A DNA stretch of 64,000 nucleotides from Bacteroides sp. 519 (GTDB lineage: Bacteria; Bacteroidota; Bacteroidia; Bacteroidales; Bacteroidaceae): contig NZ_QVMJ01000001.1 in assembly GCF_010500955.1 (NCBI RefSeq), positions 186,001-250,000 on the forward strand. Direction: 5' to 3'. Under the pieces are notes generated by a model that did no database searches, was not told the origin of the DNA, and saw only the letters and a list, made by a program, of their open reading frames with translations. Both the position numbers and the translations under genes were made by a program. Shown in pieces: positions 17,677 to 26,501 of the stretch; the first letter of the stretch is position 1, and each line of letters starts with the position of its first letter.

Positions 17677-18987
17677 TTACATATCATTCATAGATAAGCC
17701 TCTTAATTCAACCTTATATTTTGCAAGTTCTTTTTTGATTGAATCGGCTTTCGCCTGAAGTAAAGTCATGTCAATTTTCTTGGGGTTACGCTTTACCTCG
17801 GCAACAATAGCCGTTTTATCCAAATCATTCAAGGCAATCAGGTCTATCTCATTTTCGCCTTTATTGTCCCAATAGCTACCGATAGCGGTTATCCTCTCCT
17901 CTTCCGCCATTTTAGCCCGAAAGTATTTTTCCAAAGTGAAACCGCTATATTGCTCATAGTTCTTATTAATAAACTCACGAAGCAAGTCATATTTCCCCAT
18001 TTCAATCAATGACTGATTCGGATAAATAAATCGAAACCAAAAACGAAGGTAGTTGTCATTCAAACTCCAACGAGCTTTTCGGCTTTCCGGCTTCGAGAAC
18101 ATGGGCTTGTTCTTTGTGATAAGGGAGTATTCTTTTTCTAAATTGACCAAATATGCCCCGGTATTTTTCCCAATAATAGAATCTATTTCACTTTGGGTTG
18201 TTTTCCCGGAAGCGATTAACTGTAAGATAGAAAAATAAGTTCCATACTCTTTTCCAAACTCAGAGATAAGCAATTCTTTGCCTTCCCCGATAAAGGGAGA
18301 ATCAGGACGTGTAACCATATCCAGTATCTTATCCTTTGTTACAGCTCCGGCTTCCATAAGAAGGTCAATATACTTGGGAATGCCACCCGTCAGCATATAG
18401 AGACACAGAAGATCTTCCGAATTATATTTCGGATTATAATCGTTCAGGATTTCTTTTATTACACTAACGGCGAAAGGTTGCTGTGTTATTTTTGAGGTAA
18501 GTCGCCCGAATAACGGTTCTTTCCTGTTCTCAAAAATTTTCATCATCATCGAATAGATAGAACCGGAAGCAATAAAGTTGATCTTAGTCTTATCCTTGTA
18601 CTGATCCCAAAGATTCTGAACATCGCTGAATATGGACGAATTTACATTATCAAACTCTTGAAACTCATCTATGATAAGCGTATAATGTTCCTTCGTGGCA
18701 AAAATCAATAACTGCTCAAAAAGGTCTTTGAATCGGGTAATCGAGCCGAATATTTGCAATCCTAAAACATCTGCTGCATCTTTCTGAAACTGTTCGCAAA
18801 GAAGTGGTTCGCTTTTACGGGAAACAAACAGATAAAGATACTTCTGTCCCTTTACAGATTCAAGTAAAAGGGAGGTCTTGCCGATACGACGACGACCAAC
18901 CATAACCGTAAAACAGGAACTCCTCTTCGATTGCTCCAATGTACGGGCTAATATCTCTAACTCCGCTGTTCTGTTATAAAACTTCAT
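17677..18987 (-). CDS. AAA ATPase with C-terminal DUF234 nuclease-like domain
   Basis: Archaeal-type STAND-related ATPase. Walker A is GRRRIGKT (31-38) and Walker B is LIIDEFQEF, followed by a sensor segment (INFIASGSIYSMM), a winged helix in the middle and a C-terminal DUF234 domain with NEIDLIALNDLDKTAIVAEVK, a PD-(D/E)XK-like core. Such proteins are frequent on Bacteroidales mobile DNA; a toxin or defence role is guessed but unproved. It has its own TATTTTTG box (19028-19035) upstream. Confidence 0.82.
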   Translation of the reverse strand: MKFYNRTAELEILARTLEQSKRSSCFTVMVGRRRIGKTSLLLESVKGQKYLYLFVSRKSEPLLCEQFQKDAADVLGLQIFGSITRFKDLFEQLLIFATKEHYTLIIDEFQEFDNVNSSIFSDVQNLWDQYKDKTKINFIASGSIYSMMMKIFENRKEPLFGRLTSKITQQPFAVSVIKEILNDYNPKYNSEDLLCLYMLTGGIPKYIDLLMEAGAVTKDKILDMVTRPDSPFIGEGKELLISEFGKEYGTYFSILQLIASGKTTQSEIDSIIGKNTGAYLVNLEKEYSLITKNKPMFSKPESRKARWSLNDNYLRFWFRFIYPNQSLIEMGKYDLLREFINKNYEQYSGFTLEKYFRAKMAEEERITAIGSYWDNKGENEIDLIALNDLDKTAIVAEVKRNPKKIDMTLLQAKADSIKKELAKYKVELRGLSMNDM

Positions 18988-19072
18988 ATCTCATGTTATT
19001 TAATACTCATTATCTTAATGGCGGTTACAAAAATAAGAAGAATATTTCAATCCGCCACTATGTATATTAGGT

Positions 19073-19109
19073 TATTTTAATGATGATTAAAATAATCACC
19101 ATTAAAATA
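19073..19109. promoter_or_regulatory. AT-rich palindrome upstream of the ATPase gene
   Basis: Two arms (TATTTTAATGATGATTA and its near-complement) form an almost perfect palindrome 40 bases upstream of the ATPase gene's -7 box. It could be an operator or a remnant terminator. Confidence 0.35.
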
Positions 19110-19192
19110 TAGATAAGAGGATTTGTAGCTTGAAGCATTCATGCTATTTTATTTAACTTTTGTGAGTATAGACGAATAGTTTATTTCGTGCT

Positions 19193-19389
19193 TACAACTG
19201 AAAATCTGCCAACTTTTCCTCCAACGATTCCATATCAGCATTAAGCTTTGTATCCGTAATTCGAGCATAGAGCTGTGTTGTTCGCACATTCTTATGTCCT
19301 AATAATTTAGCAAGGCTTTCCATCGGCATACCATTAGATAAAGCAATAGTCGTAGCCATTGTGTGCCGCGCTGTATGAAAAATTAGTAG
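19193..19389 (-). pseudogene. C-terminal fragment of a tyrosine integrase
   Basis: The minus-strand frame reads FHTARHTMATT, then LAKLLGHKNVRTTQLYARITD and ends ADFQL at a stop (19193). This is the HxxR ... GH ... Y end of a phage-type integrase. Directly before FHTAR the frame runs into unrelated sequence and a stop (19390-19392). The N-terminal three quarters are absent from this window. Confidence 0.85.
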
Positions 19390-19740
19390 TCAGAATAGGT
19401 ATGAGAAGGTAAGAAGCGAATCGGATAACACCATTGTAATTCAGTGATTTGAGTAAAATTGAAGTTTGGAGCATAAGCAGTTCTACGAAGAGTTTCAGTT
19501 ACCAAATCGTTACCTTGCCAGTTACCGAAGGAAAATGGGTAACAATAGCAGAGTGAAGAATTATGAGGGACGGTGCTAATGTTCTGATGTGCTGCGATTT
19601 GCATAACAATGGGCGCTTATAAAACAGGTAACTTTGCCGTCGGCAAAGCCCACAAATTATAAGCGTATGAAAATTGAAAAATTCAAGGTTCTGCTATACC
19701 TTAAAAAAAATAGCTTGGACAAATCGGGTAAGCTCCGATC

Positions 19741-20895
19741 ATGGGAAGAATCACTGTGAACAATTCCATGTCTCAATTCAGTTTGAAACTTTCATGTACT
19801 CCTTCGTTGTGGAATCCACGAGAGAGCAGGCTCAACGGCAAAAGTAGGGAAGCAGTGGAAGTGAACGGCAAAATCGAAATGGTTTTATTATCAGTGCATT
19901 CTGCATTCGACAGTCTTGCCGAAAGAAAAATTCCTTTTGATGCTACGAAAGTAAAAGACTTGTTTCAAGGTAGCATGACAAAACAAACAACCCTACTTGC
20001 CATGTTTGATTACCACATCGAACAAATGCAGGCTCGTGTCGGCATCGACCGTTGTGCTACGACTATTCCGACTTATACTTATACCCGACGATTCGTTGTT
20101 GAGTTTGTCGAGAAGAAGTTCAAAACTCGTGATATTGCTTTCGGACAACTTACTGAACAGTTCATTCGGGATTTTCAAGAGTTTTGTTTAGGGGAAAAAG
20201 GCATGGCAATGGACACCGTTCGTCATTTCCTTGCTATTCTGAAAAAGGTTTGTAAAATAGCCTATAAAGAGGGACATAGTGAAAGGCACTTCTTTTCCCA
20301 TTACAAATTACCCAAACAGAAAGAGACCACTCCCAAGGCACTTACTCGTGAAGATTTTGAGAAACTTCGGGACTTGGAAATTCCCGAAAGTCGTTGTTCT
20401 CATGTCATAACAAGAGATTTATTCCTGTTTGCCTGCTATGTCGGTACTGCCTATGCAGACGTTATCAGTATTACAAAGGAGAATTTGTTTACAGATGACG
20501 AGGGCAATCTTTGGCTTAAATACCGCAGGAAAAAAAATGAACATTTGGGACGTGTCAAACTTCTCCCCGAAGCCATTGCATTGATAGAGAAATACAAAGA
20601 CGAAAGCCGGGAAACTTTATTTCCGCCACAGCATTATGCTACTCTTCGTTCGAATATGAAAGCCCTTCGAGTTATGGCTAATTTATCTCAAGATTTAGTC
20701 TATCATGTTGGGAGACATTCATTTGCAAGTTTGATTACGCTCGAAGAAGGAGTGCCGATAGAAACAATCAGTCGTATGCTCGGACACAACAATATTCAAA
20801 CCACTCAAATCTATGCTCGTGTTACTCCAAAGAAACTTTTCGAGGATATGGACAAGTTTATCGAAGCAACCCAAGATTTTAAATTAATTCTATAA
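19741..20895 (+). CDS. Tyrosine site-specific integrase, 5' end frameshifted
   Basis: Cuts and joins DNA at the ICE ends. It has an N-terminal SAM-like domain, then a catalytic domain with HVGRHSF (HxxR), LGHNNIQTT and the Tyr nucleophile in QIYAR. The Arg-I position (VGTAYADV) lacks Arg, as in IntDOT. An ATG at 19667 opens MKIEKFKVLLYLKKNSLDKS in another frame; one missing base near 19732 separates it from MGRITV at 19741. The original start was therefore probably 19667, giving about 409 residues. The 384-residue form may be functional or not. Confidence 0.85.
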   Translation: MGRITVNNSMSQFSLKLSCTPSLWNPRESRLNGKSREAVEVNGKIEMVLLSVHSAFDSLAERKIPFDATKVKDLFQGSMTKQTTLLAMFDYHIEQMQARVGIDRCATTIPTYTYTRRFVVEFVEKKFKTRDIAFGQLTEQFIRDFQEFCLGEKGMAMDTVRHFLAILKKVCKIAYKEGHSERHFFSHYKLPKQKETTPKALTREDFEKLRDLEIPESRCSHVITRDLFLFACYVGTAYADVISITKENLFTDDEGNLWLKYRRKKNEHLGRVKLLPEAIALIEKYKDESRETLFPPQHYATLRSNMKALRVMANLSQDLVYHVGRHSFASLITLEEGVPIETISRMLGHNNIQTTQIYARVTPKKLFEDMDKFIEATQDFKLIL

Positions 20896-20922
20896 ACCAC
20901 TAATCTGTAAATCAACAAAAAT

Positions 20923-22137
20923 ATGAGAAGTACATTCAAAATATTATTCTATATTAATAGAGGAAAAGTAAAGACAGACGGAACAACTGCCGTTATGTGC
21001 CGGATCAGCATTGACGGAAAAATTTCGGTTCTTGCAACAGGTATCTATTGCCAGCCCAAAGATTGGAATTCCAAGAAAGGCGAATTGAAAATCGGCGGTA
21101 GCCAAATAAAAACCGGAAGGGAAAATAATCGTCTTGCAGAATTTCACCGACAGGTAGAGCAGACCTATGAGCGTATTCTTAAAGAGCAAGGAGTTATTAG
21201 TGCAGAATTACTTAAAAATACGATTGTGGGAGTAAATTCTGTTGCCAATTATTTGTTGAAAGGTGGAGAGGTTGAAATTGAACGCTTACGTCTTCGTTCA
21301 TTGGAAACCAACTCCACGTCGACACTTCGACAATCCAAGCTCACACAACGTAATTTGAAATCCTTTGTCGAATCACGCGGAATCCAAGATATTGCCTTTG
21401 AGGATATTACGGAAGAATTTGGAGAATCATTCAAGCTGTACTGCAAAATAAATTTAGGTTTTACGGCTACCCATACCAATCGACACTTATGTTGGTTGAA
21501 CCGACTGATTTATATCGCTGTTGACCAAGAAATTATAAGAGCCAACCCGATAGAAGATGTTCTCTATGAAAAGAAAGCCCCTCCAAAATTGAAATACATT
21601 ACTAAAAATGAATTGAAACAAATTTTGGAAACACCATTTGAAGACCCAATGATGGAGCTTGTCCGCCGGGCGTTCATTTTTTCCTCACTGACCGGATTAG
21701 CGTATGTAGATGCTCAACGATTATACCCGCGACATATTGGAAAAACGGCAGAGGGAAGATTGTATATTCGTAAACAGCGTGTAAAAACAAATGTAGAAGC
21801 ATTTATTCCGCTTCATCCGATAGCCGAACAAATTCTTATGTTGTATAATACAACCGATGACAGTCAGCCGGTGTTTCCACTACCAAAAAATCGAGACCTT
21901 GCATGGCGAGAAATCAATCAGATAGGAATTTGCCATGCTTTCAAAGAGAATCTCTCCTACCATAAAAGCCGACATTCATTCGGAACCCTTTTACTTTCGG
22001 CAGGTGTTTGTATCGAATCCGTAGCCAAAATGATGGGACACGCTAATATATCCACAACGCAAGGATATGCGCATATTACCGACCAAAAGATTTCCGAAGA
22101 CATGGACAGACTGATTGCCCGTAGAAAGGTATCGTGA
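20923..22137 (+). CDS. Second tyrosine site-specific integrase
   Basis: 404-residue integrase starting MRSTFKILFYINRGKVK, with the Arm-binding domain, a core-binding SAM-like domain and a catalytic part: HKSRHSFGTL (HxxR), MGHANISTT and Tyr in QGYAHI. Arg-I is again replaced (LTGLAYVDA). It follows the first integrase by 27 bases and is surely cotranscribed. Tandem integrases of different subfamilies are usual at the end of this ICE type; which one acts in integration is not clear from sequence. Confidence 0.92.
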   Translation: MRSTFKILFYINRGKVKTDGTTAVMCRISIDGKISVLATGIYCQPKDWNSKKGELKIGGSQIKTGRENNRLAEFHRQVEQTYERILKEQGVISAELLKNTIVGVNSVANYLLKGGEVEIERLRLRSLETNSTSTLRQSKLTQRNLKSFVESRGIQDIAFEDITEEFGESFKLYCKINLGFTATHTNRHLCWLNRLIYIAVDQEIIRANPIEDVLYEKKAPPKLKYITKNELKQILETPFEDPMMELVRRAFIFSSLTGLAYVDAQRLYPRHIGKTAEGRLYIRKQRVKTNVEAFIPLHPIAEQILMLYNTTDDSQPVFPLPKNRDLAWREINQIGICHAFKENLSYHKSRHSFGTLLLSAGVCIESVAKMMGHANISTTQGYAHITDQKISEDMDRLIARRKVS

Positions 22138-22150
22138 AGTCCTCAACAAT

Positions 22151-22185
22151 AATACCCCCGAATTCAAGCGAATTTCGGGGGTATT
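22151..22185. terminator. Bidirectional terminator between integrase and HTH genes
   Basis: Stem AATACCCCCGAA(A)TT (22151-22164 with 22171-22185) around a short loop, between convergent stops at 22137 and 22218. A/T-rich sequence flanks both sides. Confidence 0.75.
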
Positions 22186-22217
22186 ACATATTATTATAAT
22201 TGAAAAGTAAGCCACTC

Positions 22218-22508
22218 CTATGCTTTGCGGTAGCCCTTATCCAAAATCTTTTGAATATCCGATTCCCGGTACAAGGTTTTACCGCCGAAGTGAGTGTAGG
22301 GGATTCGTCCTTCCGTCCTGTATTCCTGCAACGTCCGGCGGCTCACTTTAAGCCGCTCTGAAACCTGTGTGTCGGTCAGAAACCGTTCCCCTTTCAGGGT
22401 AGGTCTATAATCTGCCAATGCTGTTTCTATTTTATCCAGCATCTTGTCGAGCGAACAGAAAAATGCCTTAATCTGCTCATTCTCTTTTGTTATAACTTTG
22501 TTTTCCAT
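22218..22508 (-). CDS. Helix-turn-helix (excisionase-like) protein
   Basis: 96-residue DNA-binding protein. RFLTDTQVSERLKVSRRTLQ followed by EYRTEGRIPYTHFGGKTLYRESDI is the MerR/excisionase-type HTH_17 domain in the C-terminal half. The N-terminal half is predicted helical. In this ICE type such pairs assist excision or control the integrase region. The ATG at 22508 (MENKVITKE) is chosen; upstream codons belong to the preceding overlapping gene. It is four bases from the partner HTH gene and cotranscribed with it. Confidence 0.85.
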   Translation of the reverse strand: MENKVITKENEQIKAFFCSLDKMLDKIETALADYRPTLKGERFLTDTQVSERLKVSRRTLQEYRTEGRIPYTHFGGKTLYRESDIQKILDKGYRKA

Positions 22509-22512
22509 GCCA

Positions 22513-22788
22513 TTATAACCCAACATTGTTAATGACTTTTTCCACGTCTTCCGGCTTGTAATACATTTTCCGGTTGATTTGGCTGTATGGCAACTTTCCC
22601 GTTTCACGCAAGTTCTGCAAGGTGCGTGGACTGATATTCAGAATAAGGCAGACGTCCTGATTATCCAACCATTCGTCAAGCCTTTTGCCAACGTGCGGTT
22701 CACACAACGCTCCCACTTTCCGGGCAAACGCTTCAAAATGAAACATCATCGCCCTGTATGTTCCGGCTTCTATACTCACTATTTCCAT
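22513..22788 (-). CDS. Helix-turn-helix (excisionase-like) protein, first of pair
   Basis: 91 residues, with a C-terminal HTH_17 domain: EWLDNQDVCLILNISPRTLQ, then RETGKLPYSQINRKMYYKPEDV. It is paralogous to the following protein and to the one at 61370. It probably binds the ICE end or an operator as a small excision factor. It heads a two-gene operon with a perfect -7 box and a palindrome in the promoter (22831-22851), which suggests autoregulation. Confidence 0.85.
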   Translation of the reverse strand: MEIVSIEAGTYRAMMFHFEAFARKVGALCEPHVGKRLDEWLDNQDVCLILNISPRTLQNLRETGKLPYSQINRKMYYKPEDVEKVINNVGL

Positions 22789-22830
22789 ATCTTTTTTTCT
22801 TTATTCGTTTGTACTATTGCACGGGGATAG

Positions 22831-22851
22831 CAAAGATATGGTAATAATACC
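22831..22851 (-). promoter_or_regulatory. Promoter with palindromic operator for the HTH pair
   Basis: On the minus strand the -7 box TATCTTTG (22831-22838) lies 43 bases before the start at 22788. Just upstream is a perfect 12-bp palindrome, GGTAATAATACC (22840-22851), placed in the promoter spacer where a repressor would block polymerase. Confidence 0.55.
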
Positions 22852-23138
22852 AACAGTATATCAATTGTTTACGCCTTGCGTACCTATGTCCGGCTTTGTC
22901 TTGGCTAAAAGCCGGATTTCTTCTTTGCGGTTATTCCGGTTAAACCGATTTTGATTCTCCGCCCATAGAATGTTACGGCGATGAATGTGGATTCTTCCAG
23001 TCTGTTTCTCTTTATAATTTCTTCCCCCTTTTAGCTACACCTGCCGCTGATGAAACGCACGCGGAAGTGATACGATTTCAGGCGCGAAAGTATTCCCATG
23101 TTCCGGTAGCCCCCGCAAGGTCAAGCCTTCGGTTTCGT

Positions 23139-23182
23139 GAAAAATCTTCCTCTTTCCCTCATGCTTCGGGCGAGCGTATTTG
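23139..23182. repeat. ICE leader block, copy 1
   Basis: GAAAAATCTTCCTC, then TTCCC and CGGGCGAGCGTATTT, recur in the same order and strand at 60578-60622. Both copies lie 60-110 bases before the first gene of a plus-strand block of small ICE genes. The rest of 22860-23288 shows no convincing gene. Confidence 0.6.
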
Positions 23183-23288
23183 TTCCCGAAAACCTTGCGT
23201 GGTCTGAACATGGACTTGTCTTGCCCCCGAAACTCGATAACTCCGACGGCTCCGAGCAGCATGAAGATTAAAAAAAAGGTCAGAAATT

Positions 23289-23525
23289 ATGAAACAGACA
23301 GAAAAAATATCGAAACAGCGATTCACCTTCCTTCCAATCAGCATTTGGTGGATTTTGAAAGTAGCCTTTGCGGTAGCAGGGTTTGCCCTTTGGGGTTGGT
23401 CATTCGTGGCGGTGGTAGTGGGTGCTTGTATCCTTTGGGAGATTGCAAAAACGGTGCTTTCGTGCCTTGTGTCGCTTCTGGTGTTGGCTGTCATTATCTG
23501 CCTTGTAATAGTATTAATTTTCTAA
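23289..23525 (+). CDS. Small membrane protein, 78 aa
   Basis: Unrecognised. A basic N-terminus (MKQTEKISKQRF) is followed by two or three closely packed hydrophobic segments (about 16-38, 41-55 and 58-77), so it is an integral inner-membrane protein. It is first of a close-set row of small ICE genes leading to the ParB-like gene. Confidence 0.6.
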   Translation: MKQTEKISKQRFTFLPISIWWILKVAFAVAGFALWGWSFVAVVVGACILWEIAKTVLSCLVSLLVLAVIICLVIVLIF

Positions 23526-23536
23526 ATATCAACAGT

Positions 23537-23749
23537 ATGAAAGCAAAGTATTTTAATTCGGTAGGCTCTATTGAAAGCCATGTGCAAATTTTCCCGCATC
23601 ACACTTTTATTATAATTCCTCAGCCGAGAGCGTGTGAATGTGGAACGGTAAGAATAGCATACGAAGTAACGGACAGGCAGGACAATGATATACTTGATAT
23701 TCTTGTAGTATGCCCCATTTGTGCCAATAACCCTAAAAATAGACAGTAA
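23537..23749 (+). CDS. Small Cys-containing protein, 70 aa
   Basis: Unrecognised. It contains CECGTVRIAYEVTD and, near the end, VVCPICANNP, so CxC and CxxC pairs could hold a metal ion as a small zinc ribbon. The ATG at 23537 follows the previous stop by 11 bases and the next gene starts one base after its stop, which fixes it within the operon. Confidence 0.6.
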   Translation: MKAKYFNSVGSIESHVQIFPHHTFIIIPQPRACECGTVRIAYEVTDRQDNDILDILVVCPICANNPKNRQ

Positions 23750-23750
23750 T

Positions 23751-23969
23751 ATGACACAGCCTAAAATGAACCTGCACGGAGTATCAATATGCCCCGCAGG
23801 AGAAGAAAATTACGAGCGTTACAAGGATTTTCGCGGGAAGTGGCTCTTCCAATACGATTATCGGGATACGGACGGCGAACTTTTTAGCGTAGTGATGCCA
23901 ACCCTTACCGAGTGCCGAATGAGGCGGGATAAGTGGTTAGCAAAGAAAATTCATCATTCAAATAGTTAA
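23751..23969 (+). CDS. DUF3873 family protein
   Basis: 72 residues. NLHGVSICPAGEENYERY, then FQYDYRDTDGELFS and TLTECRMRRDKW match the pattern of DUF3873, a small family tied to Bacteroidales conjugative elements. Function is unknown. It starts one base after the previous stop. Confidence 0.75.
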   Translation: MTQPKMNLHGVSICPAGEENYERYKDFRGKWLFQYDYRDTDGELFSVVMPTLTECRMRRDKWLAKKIHHSNS

Positions 23970-23973
23970 GAGT

Positions 23974-24453
23974 ATGAAAACGAACGAAGTAAACGACAGT
24001 ATCATAGGCAAACGGTGTAAGTGCATTTTTACAGGCTTAATGGTTACAGGAACTATCGAAAGCATAAACGTAACCGAGTACACCGCAGAGGTAATGGTAC
24101 GTTTCGATGAACCGCACTCGTGGGGAAACGAGATATACGAATATGATTGGGCACACGCCCGACTACATGATGAATTTGGCTCACTTCAATATCTGGAAAT
24201 CATAGACGACCAATATAAAACCGTCAAAGTAGCATTTGAAAAGCCCATAAGGGAGATTAACCGAATGTTTACCAATGATTACACGAATTGGGGCGTAGTC
24301 AATCTGAAAGAATGGTGCGATAGCTATGAAAGTAGCAGGTTTACGCAAATCGGCGAACATTGCGCCATTATCACATCCGAATATAACATGGAGTATGTAA
24401 GGGAGTGGCTTATGAAAAATACCCCTGTAAAGGAAATTGAAACAATCATCTGA
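23974..24453 (+). CDS. ICE-encoded protein of unknown function, 159 aa
   Basis: I do not recognise it. The first half (GKRCKCIFTGLMVTGTIESIN, then EVMVRFDEPH) looks like a small beta-barrel such as a Tudor- or SH3-like fold; the second half is mixed with many aromatic residues. It is soluble and acidic. It starts four bases after the previous stop and lies 41 bases before the ParB-like gene. Confidence 0.65.
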   Translation: MKTNEVNDSIIGKRCKCIFTGLMVTGTIESINVTEYTAEVMVRFDEPHSWGNEIYEYDWAHARLHDEFGSLQYLEIIDDQYKTVKVAFEKPIREINRMFTNDYTNWGVVNLKEWCDSYESSRFTQIGEHCAIITSEYNMEYVREWLMKNTPVKEIETII

Positions 24454-24494
24454 AAATCAACAATATTTTAAAAATCATTCAAATAATTACAGTT

Positions 24495-26486
24495 ATGACA
24501 GCAATTAAGAACAACGGCACAGCCGTAGCAGTACAGACAAGCGAGAAAGCAAACGAAGTAGTAACCGCAGTAGTGGTACGCACCCCCGACAACGGACAGC
24601 ACAAAGCCGTAAACATTCCGTCCGACCTCATAGAGCCAAGCAACTACAACGCCCGAAAAACGTTCGATGCCGATGCACTGGGTGAGTTGGCGCAAAGTAT
24701 CTCCGTTCACGGACTGATACAGCCCATTACGGTACGGCGCAAGGGTGAGAAAGGCGAACATTACGAAATCATTTGCGGGGAACGCCGTTTCCGTGCCTGC
24801 CGTATGCTGAAACTCGCCGAAATTCCCGCCATTGTGCGGGAGGCGACCGATGAACAGGCGTATGACCTTTCAATCTCCGAGAACCTGCAACGAGAAGATG
24901 TGCCACCAATGGAGGCGGCAGAGGCTTATAAACGCCTTATAGACACCAAGCGTTACGATGTGGCAAGCCTCGCCCTGCAATTCGGCAAGAGCGAAAAGCA
25001 CGTTTACCAAACGCTGAAACTTTGCGAACTCATTAAAGGCATTGCCAAACTCGTAAAGGCGGGTAAGCTGACTGCATCGGCGGGGATAGTGATAAGCAAG
25101 TACGACAAGAAAATACAGGCTGAAATACTGAAAGACCGTTTAGGCGAGGACGGACAGGGCGAATGGTGCAGTATCTCCGCAGGAGTTTTGGACGGCAAAA
25201 TACAATCCTGCTATACAAACAACATCGAAAACTACCTTTTCGACAAGACCCCATGTCTGAAATGTCCGCACAACTCTACAAACTTCGACCTGTTCGCCAC
25301 AGGGAGCGGGTGCGGAAGATGTGCGGATAAAAAGTGCCTCGATGCCAAAAATACGGCTTACCTCGTAGCGCAAGCCGAAGAAGTTGCCTTGCACGACCCG
25401 AAACTCGTTTTTATCGGGGAGCAGTACGGATATGAAAACGAGGCGACCCAAAAGGTACGCAAAGGCGGGTACGAATTTAAGAACGTACACACCTACAATC
25501 TAAGCCGATACCCGACAGCACCCACCGCACCGCAAGCCTCCGAGTACAAAAAGCCCGAAGATTTCGACAAGGCGCAGGAGAAATACGACAAGGAACAGGA
25601 ACAATACACTAAGCAAACCGCCCACCTTGACCAGTTGAAAGAACAGGGCAAAATCCGTGTGTACGCTGAAATCGGCGATAAGGGTGTAAAACTCCACTAC
25701 AAAGAGGTGGCAAGCAAAGACACCAAAAGCAACGAGCAGTTAATCTCCGACCTTACCGCCAAGAAGAAACGTAACACCGAGTTACAAGCGGAAAAGACCG
25801 CCGAGGGGGTAAAGGAACTTTTGCGTACCGATGAACTGCCACAGTCGGCATTTACCGCAGACGAGGAAACAGCCATGTATTTTTTCATGCTATCGAAATT
25901 GCGCCGTAGCCACTACAAAGCCATAGGACTGAAAGAAAATGACTACTACGGACTGACGGACGAGAAAAAGCTACAAATAGCCTCTACTCTTACCGAAGAA
26001 CAAAAGACCGTGATACGGCGTGATTATCTGTATAGCCACCTGACCGAGCGAACAAATACGGTAGCCGACACGAAAGGCGGGTTATTGTTGGCGTTCGCCA
26101 AACAGCACCTACCCAAGAAAACGGCAGAAATCGAGGCGACCCATGCCGAGGACTACGGCAAGAAAAACGCCCGATTGGACGAACGTATCGCAGGGCTGAA
26201 AAAGGCAGAAAAACAGGCAAAAGCCGATGCCAAAGCGAAAAAGACGGCTAAAACGGTCGGAAAAACGGCAGACAAGGCAAAGAAAGCCACCGCCCCGACT
26301 GTAACCGCCAAGCCCAAAGACGAGCCGAAAGTACAGACGAAAGATACAGACAAAGCGGAAAGCACCAAGCAGACCGCCAAAGTAGCGGAGCAACCCAAAG
26401 CAATATCAACCCCGACAGCGGGAACGGTACAACTTGTAACCGTACCCCCGAAAGGCAAAACGGCAGAGGTAGCCACAGCAGTATAA
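24495..26486 (+). CDS. Large ParB/Spo0J-like nuclease-fold protein
   Basis: 663 residues. The ParB/Srx-like N-terminal domain (about 35-130) has LIEPSNYNARKTF, IQPITVRRKGEKGEHYEIICGERRFRA-type CTPase/nuclease core with GERRFR, and ISENLQREDVPPMEAA. A HTH follows (ALQFGKSEKHVYQTLKL). A CPHNSTNF ... CGRCADKKC cluster may bind metal. The C-terminal 170 residues are Lys/Ala/Thr-rich low-complexity. It may act in ICE maintenance or in transfer regulation rather than in partition alone, because the ParA-like gene (traA) is 18 kb away. Confidence 0.85.
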   Translation: MTAIKNNGTAVAVQTSEKANEVVTAVVVRTPDNGQHKAVNIPSDLIEPSNYNARKTFDADALGELAQSISVHGLIQPITVRRKGEKGEHYEIICGERRFRACRMLKLAEIPAIVREATDEQAYDLSISENLQREDVPPMEAAEAYKRLIDTKRYDVASLALQFGKSEKHVYQTLKLCELIKGIAKLVKAGKLTASAGIVISKYDKKIQAEILKDRLGEDGQGEWCSISAGVLDGKIQSCYTNNIENYLFDKTPCLKCPHNSTNFDLFATGSGCGRCADKKCLDAKNTAYLVAQAEEVALHDPKLVFIGEQYGYENEATQKVRKGGYEFKNVHTYNLSRYPTAPTAPQASEYKKPEDFDKAQEKYDKEQEQYTKQTAHLDQLKEQGKIRVYAEIGDKGVKLHYKEVASKDTKSNEQLISDLTAKKKRNTELQAEKTAEGVKELLRTDELPQSAFTADEETAMYFFMLSKLRRSHYKAIGLKENDYYGLTDEKKLQIASTLTEEQKTVIRRDYLYSHLTERTNTVADTKGGLLLAFAKQHLPKKTAEIEATHAEDYGKKNARLDERIAGLKKAEKQAKADAKAKKTAKTVGKTADKAKKATAPTVTAKPKDEPKVQTKDTDKAESTKQTAKVAEQPKAISTPTAGTVQLVTVPPKGKTAEVATAV

Positions 26487-26501
26487 ACCGAATGACTAAC
26501 A

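Noticed and set aside
19383..19604. 73-codon minus-strand frame at the ICE left end
   Set aside because: Lies in the sequence just inside the ICE end; no domain, and composition does not suggest coding.
19384..19666. tRNA gene as ICE attachment site
   Set aside because: No cloverleaf-like sequence seen at the left boundary; the neighbour is an integrase fragment instead.
23035..23262. 75-codon minus-strand frame (KVFGNKYARPKHEGK)
   Set aside because: Covers the repeated leader block; the other copy at 60578 has no matching open frame, so DNA rather than protein is conserved.
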